Origin: Paracoccus halophilus
GTDB lineage: Bacteria > Pseudomonadota > Alphaproteobacteria > Rhodobacterales > Rhodobacteraceae
Assembly (NCBI RefSeq): GCF_000763905.1
Contig: NZ_JRKN01000003.1
Coordinates: 124,001-188,000 of the forward strand
DNA: 64,000 nt
Direction of reading: 5' to 3'
Below the pieces are notes generated by a model. That model was not told the DNA's origin. It did not search any database and saw only the letters and a program-made list of their open reading frames with translations. Shown piece by piece: positions 54,281 through 63,989 of the stretch (its first letter is position 1; each line of letters opens with the position of its first letter). The translations under genes and the position numbers were made by a program.

Positions 54281-57166
54281 ATGGTCGCGCAGAACCTGTT
54301 GCTCATGCTTGTCCTGGCGCCTTTCGTGGCGGCCGCGCTGGCGGCGACGCTGCCGGCCGGTGCGCGCAATGCCCAATGCTGGCTGGCCGGGCTCAGCATG
54401 GCGGTGATGCTGCTGATCCTGGGCATGCTGTACCCCGAGACGACACAGGGGCGCAGCGTCAGCGGCAGTCTGGACTGGATCGGCACGATCGGGCTGGAGC
54501 TGACCTTTCGCATGGACGGCTTTGCCTGGCTGTTCATGGTGCTGGTCGCCGGGATCGGCCTGCTGGTGATGCTTTATGCGCGCTATTACATGGCAAGCGA
54601 CGATTCCTTCCCGCGGCTTTATGCCTGCCTGCTGGCCTTTGCCGGCGCGATGGCGGGAATGATCCTGTCGGGCAATATCATCATGCTGGTGGTGTTCTGG
54701 GAACTGACCAGCTTTGCGTCATTTCTGCTGATCGGATACTGGTATCGCCGGCAGGACGCCCGCGACGGCGCACGTATGTCGCTGATCGTGACCGCCTCGG
54801 GCGGGCTGTGCCTGCTGGTGGCGATGGTCGTGCTGGGCCAGATCGCCGGAAGCTATGATCTGGAAACCGTCCTGAAGGCCGGCCCCCGGATCACCGGGCA
54901 CGCGCTTTATCCGGTGGTGCTGGCGCTGTTCCTGCTGGGCGCTTTCACCAAATCGGCGCAGCTGCCGTTCCATTTCTGGCTGCCCAACGCCATGGCCGCG
55001 CCGACCCCGGTTTCGGCCTATCTGCATTCGGCCACCATGGTCAAGGCGGGGGTGTTCGTGCTGCTGCGCTTTCACCCGGCGCTTGGCGGCACGGATGCCT
55101 GGTTCCAGATCGTCACCGGCTTCGGGCTGGCGACCATGCTGCTGGGCGCGGTGAACGCGCTGTTCAAGCATGACCTCAAGGGGCTTCTGGCCTATTCGAC
55201 GATCAGCCATCTGGGGCTGATCACCGCGCTTGCCGGCATCGGCACGCCGCAGGCGCTGATCGCGGCCGTGTTTCACATCGCCAATCACGCGGTCTTCAAG
55301 GCCTCGCTCTTCATGGCGGCGGGCATCATCGACCATGAGACCGGCACCCGCGACATGCGCCGCCTGTCCGGGCTGGCGCGTGCCATGCCGGTCACCGCAG
55401 CACTGGCGATCATCGCCTCGGCCGCGATGGCGGGGGTGCCGCTGCTGAACGGTTTCCTGTCCAAGGAGATGTTCTTCGAGGCGACCTATCTGTGGAACAA
55501 TGGCAGTCCGCTGGACAATGCCGCGCCCTATATCGCCGTTCTCGCCTCGGCCTTCAGCGCCGCCTATTCGCTGCGCTTCATCGTCAAGGTGTTTTTCGGC
55601 CCCGACGCGCATGATCTGCCCCGCCAGCCGCATGAGCCGCATGGCCTGATGCGGCTGCCGGTCCTGGTGCTGGTCGCGATCTGCCTGCTGATCGGCATCC
55701 TGCCGCAGCAGGTGCTGGGCGGCTGGCTGCAAACCGCGAGCCTTGCCCTGATCGGGCCGGACCTGCCCGAATTCAGCCTCAAGATCTGGCACGGCGTCAA
55801 CGCCCCCTTCGTGATGAGCACGATCGCCATGGGGCTGGGCGTCCTGCTCTATTTGCTGCCGCGCAGCCAGATCGACACCGGCGAGGACAGCACCCGGCTG
55901 ATGCGGCGGATGGATGTCGCGCGGCAGTACAACCGCAGCATGGATATCCTGACCATCCGCCTGCCGCGCGCCGCGCTGCGCCTGCTTTCGGCGAACGGCC
56001 TGCAGGCGCAGCTGCGGGCCATCGTGCTGCTGGCGCTGGCCGGCGGATGGTTCGCGTTGCGGCGGCTGGACTGGAACGTCCCGCTGCCCGCGCTCGGCCC
56101 GCGCGAGCTGGTCTTTGGCCTGCTGTGGCTGGTCGGCGCGGCCTGCGCGATCGGCGCGGCATGGCAGGCGAAATACCACCGTTTCGCGGCGCTGATCCTG
56201 ATGGGCGGCGCCGGGCTGGTGACCTGCGCGACCTTTGTCTGGCTGTCCGCCCCAGACCTCGCGGTGACGCAATTGCTGGTCGAGATCGCGACCACCGCCC
56301 TGCTGCTGCTGGGCCTGCGCTGGCTGCCCAAGCGCGACAAGGAAATCGCCGACGACCGGAACCTGCGGGCCCGGGGCCGGCGCTTTCGCGACCTGCTGAT
56401 CGCCCTTGGATGCGGCACCGGCGCGACCGCCATGGCGCTGGCGGTGCTGCTGACCGCGCCCGGCGCCGCCGTCGGCGACTGGTTCCTGCGCAACGCCTAT
56501 GTCGAGGGGGGCGGCACCAATGTCGTGAACGTCATCCTGGTCGATTTCCGCGCCTTCGACACGTTCGGCGAGATCACCGTTCTGGCCGTGGTCGGGCTGA
56601 CCGTCTATGCGCTGCTGCGCCGCTTCCGCCCGGCGCCGGAAAGCGCCGAGCGCCCGCGCCTGCAGCTTGACGACGGGGAACAGGCGCTCGAGGCCTATCT
56701 GTTCGTTCCCGCCGTCATCATGCAATGGCTGTTCGCGCCGATCATCGCCCTGTCGGCCTATCTGTTCTTTCGCGGCCATGACCTGCCCGGCGGCGGTTTC
56801 GCGGCCGGCGTCACGCTGGCGGTGGCCTTTCTGCTGCAATATGTCGCCGCCAATGTCCGCTGGGTCGAGGCGCGGCTGACCGTGCTGCCGATGCGCTGGA
56901 TGGGGGCCGGGCTGACCACCGCGGCCATGGTCGGCGCGGGATCCTGGATCTTCGGCTATCCGTTCCTGACCGCGCATGCGCAATATCTGGACATCCCGCT
57001 GATCGGCAAGGTGCCGTTCTCGACCGCGATGCTGTTCGATTTCGGGGTGTTTTCGCTGGTGCTGGGCGCCATCGTGCTGATGCTGATCGCGATTGCCCAC
57101 CAGTCGCTGCGCGTGGCATCGCGCCCGGCGCCCGCCCCGCGCGAAACCGGGACGGAGGCAGGCTGA
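54281..57166 (+). CDS. mrpA: Mrp/Pha Na+(K+)/H+ antiporter subunit A (MrpA, with fused MrpB-type C-terminus)
   Basis: A 961-residue polytopic membrane protein homologous to complex I subunit NuoL. LPFHFWLPNAMAAPTPVSAYLHSATMVKAG and FKASLFMAAGIIDHETGTRDMR hold the proton-channel Lys and His residues. The C-terminal ~130 residues (YLFFRGHDLPGGGFAAG) are the MrpB-like part, so subunits A and B are fused as in Pha-type systems. SD AAAAAGGA precedes the ATG. It is the first gene of a six-gene operon whose cistrons overlap by 1-4 bp; the antiporter keeps pH and ion balance. Confidence 0.95.
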   Translation: MVAQNLLLMLVLAPFVAAALAATLPAGARNAQCWLAGLSMAVMLLILGMLYPETTQGRSVSGSLDWIGTIGLELTFRMDGFAWLFMVLVAGIGLLVMLYARYYMASDDSFPRLYACLLAFAGAMAGMILSGNIIMLVVFWELTSFASFLLIGYWYRRQDARDGARMSLIVTASGGLCLLVAMVVLGQIAGSYDLETVLKAGPRITGHALYPVVLALFLLGAFTKSAQLPFHFWLPNAMAAPTPVSAYLHSATMVKAGVFVLLRFHPALGGTDAWFQIVTGFGLATMLLGAVNALFKHDLKGLLAYSTISHLGLITALAGIGTPQALIAAVFHIANHAVFKASLFMAAGIIDHETGTRDMRRLSGLARAMPVTAALAIIASAAMAGVPLLNGFLSKEMFFEATYLWNNGSPLDNAAPYIAVLASAFSAAYSLRFIVKVFFGPDAHDLPRQPHEPHGLMRLPVLVLVAICLLIGILPQQVLGGWLQTASLALIGPDLPEFSLKIWHGVNAPFVMSTIAMGLGVLLYLLPRSQIDTGEDSTRLMRRMDVARQYNRSMDILTIRLPRAALRLLSANGLQAQLRAIVLLALAGGWFALRRLDWNVPLPALGPRELVFGLLWLVGAACAIGAAWQAKYHRFAALILMGGAGLVTCATFVWLSAPDLAVTQLLVEIATTALLLLGLRWLPKRDKEIADDRNLRARGRRFRDLLIALGCGTGATAMALAVLLTAPGAAVGDWFLRNAYVEGGGTNVVNVILVDFRAFDTFGEITVLAVVGLTVYALLRRFRPAPESAERPRLQLDDGEQALEAYLFVPAVIMQWLFAPIIALSAYLFFRGHDLPGGGFAAGVTLAVAFLLQYVAANVRWVEARLTVLPMRWMGAGLTTAAMVGAGSWIFGYPFLTAHAQYLDIPLIGKVPFSTAMLFDFGVFSLVLGAIVLMLIAIAHQSLRVASRPAPAPRETGTEAG

Positions 57167-57513
57167 TGGAGGTTATTCTTGCGCTGGCAATCGGGGTTCT
57201 GGTCGGCTCGGGCGTCTGGCTGATGCTGCGGCCACGCTCGTATCAGGTGATCGTCGGGCTGTGCCTGCTGGCCTATGGCGTGAACCTGTTCATCTTTGCC
57301 ATGGGACGGCTTTACATCGGCGCCGCCCCGATCATGCCCAAGGGCGGCTTCATCGATCCCGCCGCCTATGCCGATCCGCTGCCGCAATCGCTGGTGCTGA
57401 CCGCCATCGTCATCAGCTTTGCCACCACGGCGCTGTTTCTGGTGGTGATGATCGCCGCGCGCGGGGTCACCGGAACCGACCATGTGGACGGAAAGGAGCG
57501 CAACCAGTCATGA
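57166..57513 (+). CDS. mrpC: Mrp antiporter subunit C
   Basis: A 115-residue protein with three membrane helices, homologous to NuoK: VIVGLCLLAYGVNLFIFAMGR and the conserved ADPLPQSLVLTAIVISFATTA. The ATG shares its A with the mrpA stop codon (TGATG), and the TGA overlaps the mrpD ATG. Confidence 0.95.
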   Translation: MEVILALAIGVLVGSGVWLMLRPRSYQVIVGLCLLAYGVNLFIFAMGRLYIGAAPIMPKGGFIDPAAYADPLPQSLVLTAIVISFATTALFLVVMIAARGVTGTDHVDGKERNQS

Positions 57514-59216
57514 ACGGAGCCCCGCTGCCCGATCACATGATCATCGCCCCGATCCTGGTCCCGCTGGTTGCGGGGGCGATCATGCTGTTCTACAATGACA
57601 GCAACCGCCAGACCAAGATGCTGATCGGGCTGGCCGCCGTGGGGCTGACTTTCCTCGTCTCGGTGGAGCTGCTGGCGGATGTGAAATCCGCGACCGAACG
57701 CGGCGGCACGGTCGTCGGGCTTTACCGGCTGGGCGACTGGCCGGTGCCGGTCGGCATCGTGCTGGTGCTGGACCGGCTGTCGGCGATGATGGTCATGCTG
57801 ACCGCGCTGCTGGCCGCGCCTTCGCTGATCTATGCCGCCGCCGGCTGGCACGGCAAGGGACAGCATTACCACAGCATGTTCCAGTTCCTTCTGGCCGGCG
57901 TCAACGGCGCCTTCCTGACCGGGGATCTGTTCAATCTGTTCGTCTTTTTCGAGGTGATGCTGGCCGCGTCCTATGGCGTGATGCTGCATGGCTCGGGGCC
58001 GGAGCGGATCAAGACCGGGCTGCATTACATCGCGATCAACCTTGCCGCCTCGCTGCTGTTCCTGATCGGGGTGGCGCTCGTCTATGGCACCACCGGCACG
58101 CTGAACATGGCCGATATCGCCCGCGCCCTGTCGCGGCTGGACGGCGCCGACCGGCCGCTGTTCCATGCCGCCGCCAGCTTTCTGGGGCTGGCCTTCCTGA
58201 TCAAGGCGGCGATCTGGCCGGTCTGTTTCTGGCTGCCGCCGACCTATGCCGCGGCCTCGCCGCCGGCCGCCGCGATCATGGCGATCATGACCAAGGTCGG
58301 TGTCTATGTGATCCTGCGCCTGTCGCTGCTGGTGCTGGGGCCGGATGCCGGCGTCTCGGCGGGTTTCGGCGCGCCGGCCCTGATGATCGGCGGCATCGTG
58401 ACCATGGGTTTCGGCATGATCGGCATTCTCGGCGCGCCGGAACTGGGCCGCAAGGGGGGCTATCTGGCGATCATTTCGTCGGGGACGGTGCTGGCGGCGG
58501 TCGGCTTTGCCCAGGCCGGCGGCGGCGCGCTGATGCTGGGCGGCGCGCTTTACTATCTGGTCGGCTCGACGGCGGCGATCTCGGCCTTTTTCCTGATCGC
58601 CGAGCCGGTCAGCCGCGGCGATGGCGGCGACGACGCCCCCCAGGAGCCCCCCGATCCGCTGAGGGAACGCTGGGCACCGATGGGGCTGGACACGGTCGAG
58701 GACACCTCGGCCCCGGCCAGCGAACGCACGGTGAGCTGGCTGACCATGGCGATCTGCTTCGCGCTGGTCGCCTCGATGCTGGCCGGGCTGCCGCCGCTGC
58801 CGGGCTTCATCGGCAAGCTTGCCATCCTGCGCGGCGCGATGCAGGACAACCTGGGCCCGGCAGGAGAGTTTCCCGCCATTCTCTGGGCCTATCTCGCCAT
58901 GCTGATCCTGTCCGGGCTTGGCGCCCTGATCGCCTTGATGCGCTTCGGCATTCGCCGCTTCTGGGCCAATGAGGCGCCGGCGCCGCGCATCCTTGCACTT
59001 GAGGTCGTGCCGGTGGTCCTCCTGCTGGCCATGATCGCGCTGCAGACGCTGCGGGCCGAGGCGCTGCTGAACTATACCCATGCCACTGCCATCGCCCTGC
59101 TGGAGCCCGGCACCTATCGCGATGCGGTGCTGGCGCAGGCGCAGGACGTTCGCGCGGCGCCGACCCAGAACATCGTGCCCGACCTGCCCCGCGACGGCCA
59201 GGAGGCCGCACCATGA
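57510..59216 (+). CDS. mrpD: Mrp antiporter subunit D
   Basis: A 568-residue NuoM/N-like membrane subunit with about 14 helices. FEVMLAASYGVMLHG, LIKAAIWPVCFWLPPTYAAASPPAAAIMAIMTKVGVYVILR and a central conserved Lys are characteristic. A hydrophilic loop (SRGDGGDDAPQEPPDPLRERWAPMG) lies near residue 375. It is coupled to mrpC and mrpE by ATGA overlaps. Confidence 0.95.
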   Translation: MNGAPLPDHMIIAPILVPLVAGAIMLFYNDSNRQTKMLIGLAAVGLTFLVSVELLADVKSATERGGTVVGLYRLGDWPVPVGIVLVLDRLSAMMVMLTALLAAPSLIYAAAGWHGKGQHYHSMFQFLLAGVNGAFLTGDLFNLFVFFEVMLAASYGVMLHGSGPERIKTGLHYIAINLAASLLFLIGVALVYGTTGTLNMADIARALSRLDGADRPLFHAAASFLGLAFLIKAAIWPVCFWLPPTYAAASPPAAAIMAIMTKVGVYVILRLSLLVLGPDAGVSAGFGAPALMIGGIVTMGFGMIGILGAPELGRKGGYLAIISSGTVLAAVGFAQAGGGALMLGGALYYLVGSTAAISAFFLIAEPVSRGDGGDDAPQEPPDPLRERWAPMGLDTVEDTSAPASERTVSWLTMAICFALVASMLAGLPPLPGFIGKLAILRGAMQDNLGPAGEFPAILWAYLAMLILSGLGALIALMRFGIRRFWANEAPAPRILALEVVPVVLLLAMIALQTLRAEALLNYTHATAIALLEPGTYRDAVLAQAQDVRAAPTQNIVPDLPRDGQEAAP

Positions 59217-59701
59217 GCCGCCTTGCCCCGCATCCGGTCCTGTCGGTCGCGCTGGTGCTGATGTGGCTGTTCCTGACCCGGTTCTCGCTGGGCCATCTGG
59301 TGCTGGGCAGCGTCATCGCCCTGACCGCCGGCTGGGCGGTCGAGCATCTGCATCCCAGCCGGCCGCGCTTTCGCCGCTGGATCGCCGTGCCGCGCCTGAT
59401 CTCGATCGTGATGCGCGACATCCTGCGCTCGAATATCGGGGTGGCGCGGATCGTGCTGCTGGGGCCGGACCACCCGGCCTATAATTCCGGCTTCATCGAC
59501 CTGGAACTGCGCCTGCGCGATCCGAATGCCATCGCCGTGCTGGCGCTGATCGTGACCGCCACGCCCGGGACCTCATGGGTGGAATACGAACGCCACGAGG
59601 GCCGCCTGCTTCTGCATGTGCTCGACCTGAAAAGCGACGATGACTGGCAAAGCCTGATCCACGACCGCTACGAGGCCCTGCTGATGGAGATATTCGAATG
59701 A
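59213..59701 (+). CDS. mrpE: Mrp antiporter subunit E
   Basis: A 162-residue protein with two or three N-terminal membrane segments and a soluble domain: DIEL-type block [35 protein letters not shown] is read as [19 protein letters not shown] and [10 protein letters not shown]. Subunit E is needed for complex assembly. Overlaps mrpD and mrpF by four bases each. Confidence 0.93.
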   Translation: MSRLAPHPVLSVALVLMWLFLTRFSLGHLVLGSVIALTAGWAVEHLHPSRPRFRRWIAVPRLISIVMRDILRSNIGVARIVLLGPDHPAYNSGFIDLELRLRDPNAIAVLALIVTATPGTSWVEYERHEGRLLLHVLDLKSDDDWQSLIHDRYEALLMEIFE

Positions 59702-59979
59702 GCGCCATGATCCTGGGATTCGCCCTGGTCTATGCCCAGTTCGCGCTGATCCTGTCGCTTGCGCTGGCCTGCTGGCGCATGCTGCGCGGGCCGCGCGCGC
59801 AGGACCGCGTGCTGGGGCTGGATACGATGTATGTCAACGCCATGCTGCTGTTTCTGCTGGTCGGCATGGGCAACGGCAATGTGTTTTTCTTTGAAAGCGC
59901 GCTGGTGATCGCGGTGCTGGGTTTCGTGACCACGGTCTGCGCGGCCAAGTTCCTGATGCGCGGCGAGGTGATCGAATGA
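59698..59979 (+). CDS. mrpF: Mrp antiporter subunit F
   Basis: A 93-residue, three-helix membrane subunit with [19 protein letters not shown], the conserved Asp in a short cytoplasmic loop, and [18 protein letters not shown]. Coupled upstream and downstream by ATGA overlaps. Confidence 0.93.
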   Translation: MSAMILGFALVYAQFALILSLALACWRMLRGPRAQDRVLGLDTMYVNAMLLFLLVGMGNGNVFFFESALVIAVLGFVTTVCAAKFLMRGEVIE

Positions 59980-60410
59980 GGCATCTCGAACAACTGCCGC
60001 CATGGGCCGCCATCATCATCGCGCTATGCGTCGCCATCGGCGCCTCGATGACGCTTCTGGGCGGGCTGGGCGTGGTGCGGCTGAAAAGCTTCTACCAGCG
60101 CCTGCACGCCCAGACCCTGGCCTATAGCGCCGGCACGCTGCTGACCATCATTGCCTCGATGCTGATGTTTTCGCTGCTGGAAAGCCGCACCGTGCTGCAT
60201 GAGCTGATCATCGGCGTTTTCGTCATCGTCACGACGCCAGTGACGACGCTGATGCTGAGCCGCGCCGCCCTGCGCCGCGACCGGGACGCCAAGCTGGGCC
60301 ATGACGAGATCGTGCCGCCGCAGCGGCGCGCCGGGCCGGCGAAACCCGATCCGGCTAGCGCGACTCCGCCAATACCCGCCGCAGCAGCGCCGGATCGACC
60401 TGATCGGTGA
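59976..60410 (+). CDS. mrpG: Mrp antiporter subunit G
   Basis: A 144-residue membrane protein with three helices and the family block [21 protein letters not shown], followed by a longer-than-usual charged C-terminal tail. It closes the Mrp operon. The last 56 bases overlap the 3' end of the convergent aroB gene, an unusually deep tail overlap. Confidence 0.92.
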   Translation: MRHLEQLPPWAAIIIALCVAIGASMTLLGGLGVVRLKSFYQRLHAQTLAYSAGTLLTIIASMLMFSLLESRTVLHELIIGVFVIVTTPVTTLMLSRAALRRDRDAKLGHDEIVPPQRRAGPAKPDPASATPPIPAAAAPDRPDR

Positions 60411-61458
60411 CAAAGGCCCGCCCGATGCCGCGCGCCAGGATGAAGCGCAGCCGGCCGTCCTGGACCTTCTTGTCCTGGGCCATCAGGGCGATCAGCGCAT
60501 CGTCATCGGGCAGCTCGCCGGGAATATCGGCGATCCGCGCGGGCAGGCCCATGGCCGCGAGATGCGCCGCCACGCGCGAGGGCGCCTCCTGGCTGCACAG
60601 GCCCATCTTTGCCGACAGCTCATAGGCCAGCGCGCAGCCGATCGCCACGCCCTCGCCATGCAGCAGGCGGTCCGAATAGCCGGTCGCCGATTCCAGTGCA
60701 TGGCCGAAGGTATGGCCCAGATTGAGCAGCGCCCGGTCGCCCTGTTCGGTTTCGTCGCGCTGGACGATATCCGCCTTCATCCGGACCGAGTGGCGCACGG
60801 CCTGCTGGCGCAGCGCCGGATCGCGCGCCAGCCCGGCGGCATTGGCTTCGAGCCATTCAAAAAAGCCTTCATCGCCCAGCAGCCCGTATTTCGCCACCTC
60901 GCCGTAACCGGCGCGGAAATCGCGCGGGCTCAGCGTGGCGAGCGTGTCGATATCGGCAAGCACCAGCGCCGGCTGATGAAAGGCGCCGATCAGGTTCTTG
61001 CCCTGCGGGCTGTTGACGCCGGTCTTGCCGCCGACCGAACTGTCCACCTGCGCCAGCAGCGTGGTCGGAATCTGCACGAAGCGCACGCCGCGGCGCAGGA
61101 TCGCGGCGGCAAATCCCGCCAGATCGCCGATCACGCCACCGCCCAGGGCGATGACCAGATCGCGCCGCTCGATCCTTTGCGCGATCAGCCATTCGGTGGC
61201 GCGGCCGATCTCGGCCCAGCATTTCGTGGCCTCACCGGCGGGCAGCGCCAGCGCCGGCGCCTCGATCCCGGCCCCTGCCAGGGCCTCTTGCAGCGCCGGC
61301 AGGTGCAAGGCCGCGACAGTCTCGTCGGTCAGGATCGCGACGCGACGCCGGCCCGCCAGCGCCACGATCTCGTCGCCGGCGCGCGCCAGCAGGCCCTGCC
61401 CGATCCGCACGTCATAGGAGCGCGCGCCCAGATCCACATGAACCGTCTCGATGCTCAT
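60355..61458 (-). CDS. aroB: 3-dehydroquinate synthase
   Basis: A 367-residue NAD+- and metal-dependent enzyme of the shikimate pathway (DAHP to 3-dehydroquinate). The NAD motif GGGVIGDLAGFAAA, PTTLLAQVDSSVGGKTGVN, the metal-ligand helix LLNLGHTFGHALE and HGEGVAIGCAL are complete. Its start overlaps the aroK stop (ATGA), giving an aroK-aroB pair. Confidence 0.97.
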   Translation of the reverse strand: MSIETVHVDLGARSYDVRIGQGLLARAGDEIVALAGRRRVAILTDETVAALHLPALQEALAGAGIEAPALALPAGEATKCWAEIGRATEWLIAQRIERRDLVIALGGGVIGDLAGFAAAILRRGVRFVQIPTTLLAQVDSSVGGKTGVNSPQGKNLIGAFHQPALVLADIDTLATLSPRDFRAGYGEVAKYGLLGDEGFFEWLEANAAGLARDPALRQQAVRHSVRMKADIVQRDETEQGDRALLNLGHTFGHALESATGYSDRLLHGEGVAIGCALAYELSAKMGLCSQEAPSRVAAHLAAMGLPARIADIPGELPDDDALIALMAQDKKVQDGRLRFILARGIGRAFVTDQVDPALLRRVLAESR

Positions 61459-61991
61459 TTATCCTCCAGGATTGCGGGGTCGTGGTCCCTGATCGCCTCG
61501 ATCACGCGAGTCGCGGTCTGGCCGATGCTGTCGCCCTGCCGCGCCTGAACGCGGATATCGGCCAGGGCATAGACCGGGCCGCGCTCGGCCAGCAGCCGCG
61601 CCAGCGTCCCGCGCGGGTCGGCGGTCTGCAAGAGCGGCCGCGTCGGGCGGTGGCGGACGCGGTGCCACAGGGTCTCCAGATCGCAGTCAAGCCAGACCGA
61701 AACCCCGTGATCGCCGATGCGGGTGCGGTTTTCCGGCCGCAGCCAGGCGCCGCCCCCGGTCGAGACCACCCCCCTGCCCGAGGCCAGCACCCGGCCCAGA
61801 ACCTCTGATTCGCGGGCGCGAAAGAACTGCTCGCCATCGCGGGCGAAGATCTCCGGGATGGTCATTGCGGCGGCGCGCTCGATCTCGACATCGGTATCCG
61901 AAAAGGGGCGATGCAACCGGCGCGACAACTCGCCCCCGATCGCGGTCTTTCCCGCCCCCATCATCCCGATCAGCACGATGTTTTGCCGCAT
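61455..61991 (-). CDS. aroK: Shikimate kinase
   Basis: A 178-residue P-loop kinase phosphorylating shikimate. GMMGAGKT is at residues 9-16. DTDVEIERAAAMTIPEIFARDGE (shikimate binding), STGGGAWL and RPTRPLL (lid) are present. Starts at the ATG 61991 or the GTG 61994, both near GGAGGGG; the frame continues upstream to 62744 antisense to other genes but without conserved sequence. It lies upstream of aroB and is divergent from the 78-aa membrane protein. Confidence 0.96.
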   Translation of the reverse strand: MRQNIVLIGMMGAGKTAIGGELSRRLHRPFSDTDVEIERAAAMTIPEIFARDGEQFFRARESEVLGRVLASGRGVVSTGGGAWLRPENRTRIGDHGVSVWLDCDLETLWHRVRHRPTRPLLQTADPRGTLARLLAERGPVYALADIRVQARQGDSIGQTATRVIEAIRDHDPAILEDK

Positions 61992-62123
61992 CACCCGCAA
62001 GAACCCCTCCATTCGAACCGTGTGACTGATGGCGTGATCTTTCCGGAAATGCCATATATATTTCGCACGAGCCGGCATAAGACCGGAACGACAAGACAAT
62101 TTCGAGGCGGAAAGGGCATTTTC

Positions 62124-62360
62124 ATGCGGCTTTTGAAACTGGTGGCGGTTCTTCTGGTGCTGACCCTGGCGGCCCTGGCGGGTTACGCCTATTTCGGCGA
62201 TATGGGTTCCGACCCGCGCGAGATGCGCATGCCGGTCGAACTGGACCTGGGCGCCGAGCAGCCGGCCACCGCCCCGACCGAAACCCCCGCGGAACCCGAG
62301 CGCGTTGAAGCCGCCGCGCCCGACCCGGACGGTGCGACAGGACAAGATGATCGCGACTGA
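62124..62360 (+). CDS. 78-residue single-span membrane protein of unknown function
   Basis: A short protein: MRLLKLVAVLLVLTLAALAGYAYFGD forms one N-terminal helix or signal anchor, followed by an acidic, Pro/Ala/Glu-rich periplasmic tail ending DGATGQDDRD. AAAGGG is eight bases before the ATG. Its last 14 bases overlap the next gene, so both are probably co-transcribed. No domain is recognised; similar small proteins sit beside aroK in Rhodobacterales as far as I recall. Confidence 0.6.
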   Translation: MRLLKLVAVLLVLTLAALAGYAYFGDMGSDPREMRMPVELDLGAEQPATAPTETPAEPERVEAAAPDPDGATGQDDRD

Positions 62361-63981
62361 ATATCTCCGCATCGGCGCCTGTCTCATGGCGGCGCTAGGC
62401 ATCCTTGGGCTGCCGGCCGGCGCCAAGCCGCCGCTCTCGGCCAGCGACTGGCTGTCGGGCAGCGTGCAGCAGCCCGACAATGTCTCGTCCTGGCGCCCCG
62501 GCGACGAGCGCCCGCCCCAGCTCAAGCGCCGCAGTCGGCGCGACATCGCCGCCAGCGGCGCCGTCGAGCCGGTCGGCGTCACCCGGCTGGGCGAGGGCAA
62601 CCCGGATCGCAAGGGCACCGTCTCGCCGCGCATGGCGGGCCTGCCGGCGACGCTTTGGGGCGTCAGCGACGCCGAAACGCTGGCGCGGCTGATCGCCCGC
62701 AGCAGCCCGCGCCTGCCGGCGCTGCGGCGGCTGGAACGGCGCATCCTGGCGGCGCAGCTTCAGCCGCCGGTGGCCGGGCCGCAGCAGGAGGGGCTGCTGT
62801 TTCTGGCCCGTGTGGACAAGCTTCTGGACATGGGCGCGACCGGCGCCGCCAAGGAATTGCTGCAGGCCGCCGGCCCCGGCGATCCGGAACGCTTCCGGCG
62901 GCTGTTCGACATCGGCCTGTTGTCGCGCAATGAGACCAGCGCCTGCGAGATCATGGACCGCACGCCCGGCGTCGCGCCCAGCTTTCCGGCGCGCATCTTC
63001 TGCCTGGCGCTTGGCGGCGACTGGCCGGCCGCGGCGCTGGTCTTTCACGGCGCCGAGACGCTGGGCATGATCGATCCGCAGATGGCGGCGCTGCTGGCGC
63101 AATATCTCGACGACACCTATTCCGACGGCGCCGAGGAATTGCAGCCGCCGGCCATCGTGACGCCGCTTGAACTGCGCCTGCACGAGGCGATCGGCCAGCC
63201 CCTGCCCTCGACTAACCTGCCGCTGGCCTTCGCGCTGGCCGATCTGGACCAGAATGGCGGCTGGAAGGCGCGGCTGGACGCGGCCGAGCGGCTGGCCCGC
63301 GCCGGTTCCATCCCCGCCTCGCAATTGCGGGCGATCTATCTGGAACAGCGCCCGGCCGCCTCGGGCGGGGTCTGGGACCGCACCGCCGCGATCCAGGCGC
63401 TGAACACGGCGCTGATCGCCCGCGATGCCGCGGCCGCGGCCAAGGCGCTGCCCCCCGCCTATGAGGCGATGCTGGCCGCCGGGCTCGGCGTCGCCCTGGC
63501 CGAGATGACCGGCGCGGAACTGGGCGCCATGGGGCTGGACGGCAAGCCGGGCCGCATCGCCCTATGGCTGGCGCTTCTGGCCGCGCAACCGCAGGTAGTG
63601 GCGGACCCGCCGGCGGATGCCTCGGCCTTTGATCTGTGGCTGCTGCGCTTTGCCGGCGGCGAGCCGGAATCCGCCCCGCCCCCCGGCGAGGGAGAGCCCG
63701 CGAAACGCGCGGCCCAGCTGTTCCCGGCCTTTCTCGGCCCTTCCGAGCGCGACGTTCCGCGCGCGGCGGCCGAGCTGATCCTGGCCAACAGGCGCGGCGA
63801 GGCGATGCTCGCCGCGATCGCCGATACCGATGCCGGGCTGGATGGCGACCTGAGCCGCGCGGTGCAGGGGCTGCGCGCGCTGCGGGCGCTTGGCCAGCAC
63901 GAGATCGCGCTCCAGGCCACGGTCGAGCTGATCCTCGCCCCGGCGCTGATGGCCCCGGCCGGCGCCAGCCCGGAAAGATAG
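62347..63981 (+). CDS. Rhodobacterales-type hypothetical exported protein
   Basis: A 544-residue protein. The N-terminus (IATEYLRIGACLMAALGILGLPAGAKPPLSASDWL) resembles a signal peptide. The rest is Ala/Leu-rich, predicted mostly helical, with paired-helix stretches like LERRILAAQLQPP, AALLAQYLDDTY and AAERLARAGSIPASQLRAIYL that could be TPR-like or Sel1-like repeats. No catalytic motif is recognisable. It overlaps the 78-aa gene at 62347, and a further gene seems to begin at 63990. Confidence 0.7.
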   Translation: MIATEYLRIGACLMAALGILGLPAGAKPPLSASDWLSGSVQQPDNVSSWRPGDERPPQLKRRSRRDIAASGAVEPVGVTRLGEGNPDRKGTVSPRMAGLPATLWGVSDAETLARLIARSSPRLPALRRLERRILAAQLQPPVAGPQQEGLLFLARVDKLLDMGATGAAKELLQAAGPGDPERFRRLFDIGLLSRNETSACEIMDRTPGVAPSFPARIFCLALGGDWPAAALVFHGAETLGMIDPQMAALLAQYLDDTYSDGAEELQPPAIVTPLELRLHEAIGQPLPSTNLPLAFALADLDQNGGWKARLDAAERLARAGSIPASQLRAIYLEQRPAASGGVWDRTAAIQALNTALIARDAAAAAKALPPAYEAMLAAGLGVALAEMTGAELGAMGLDGKPGRIALWLALLAAQPQVVADPPADASAFDLWLLRFAGGEPESAPPPGEGEPAKRAAQLFPAFLGPSERDVPRAAAELILANRRGEAMLAAIADTDAGLDGDLSRAVQGLRALRALGQHEIALQATVELILAPALMAPAGASPER

Positions 63982-63989
63982 GCGGGCGG

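Noticed and set aside
54719..57100. 793-codon minus-strand frame opposite mrpA
   Set aside because: Gln/His/Arg-rich artefact of the GC-rich membrane gene on the other strand.
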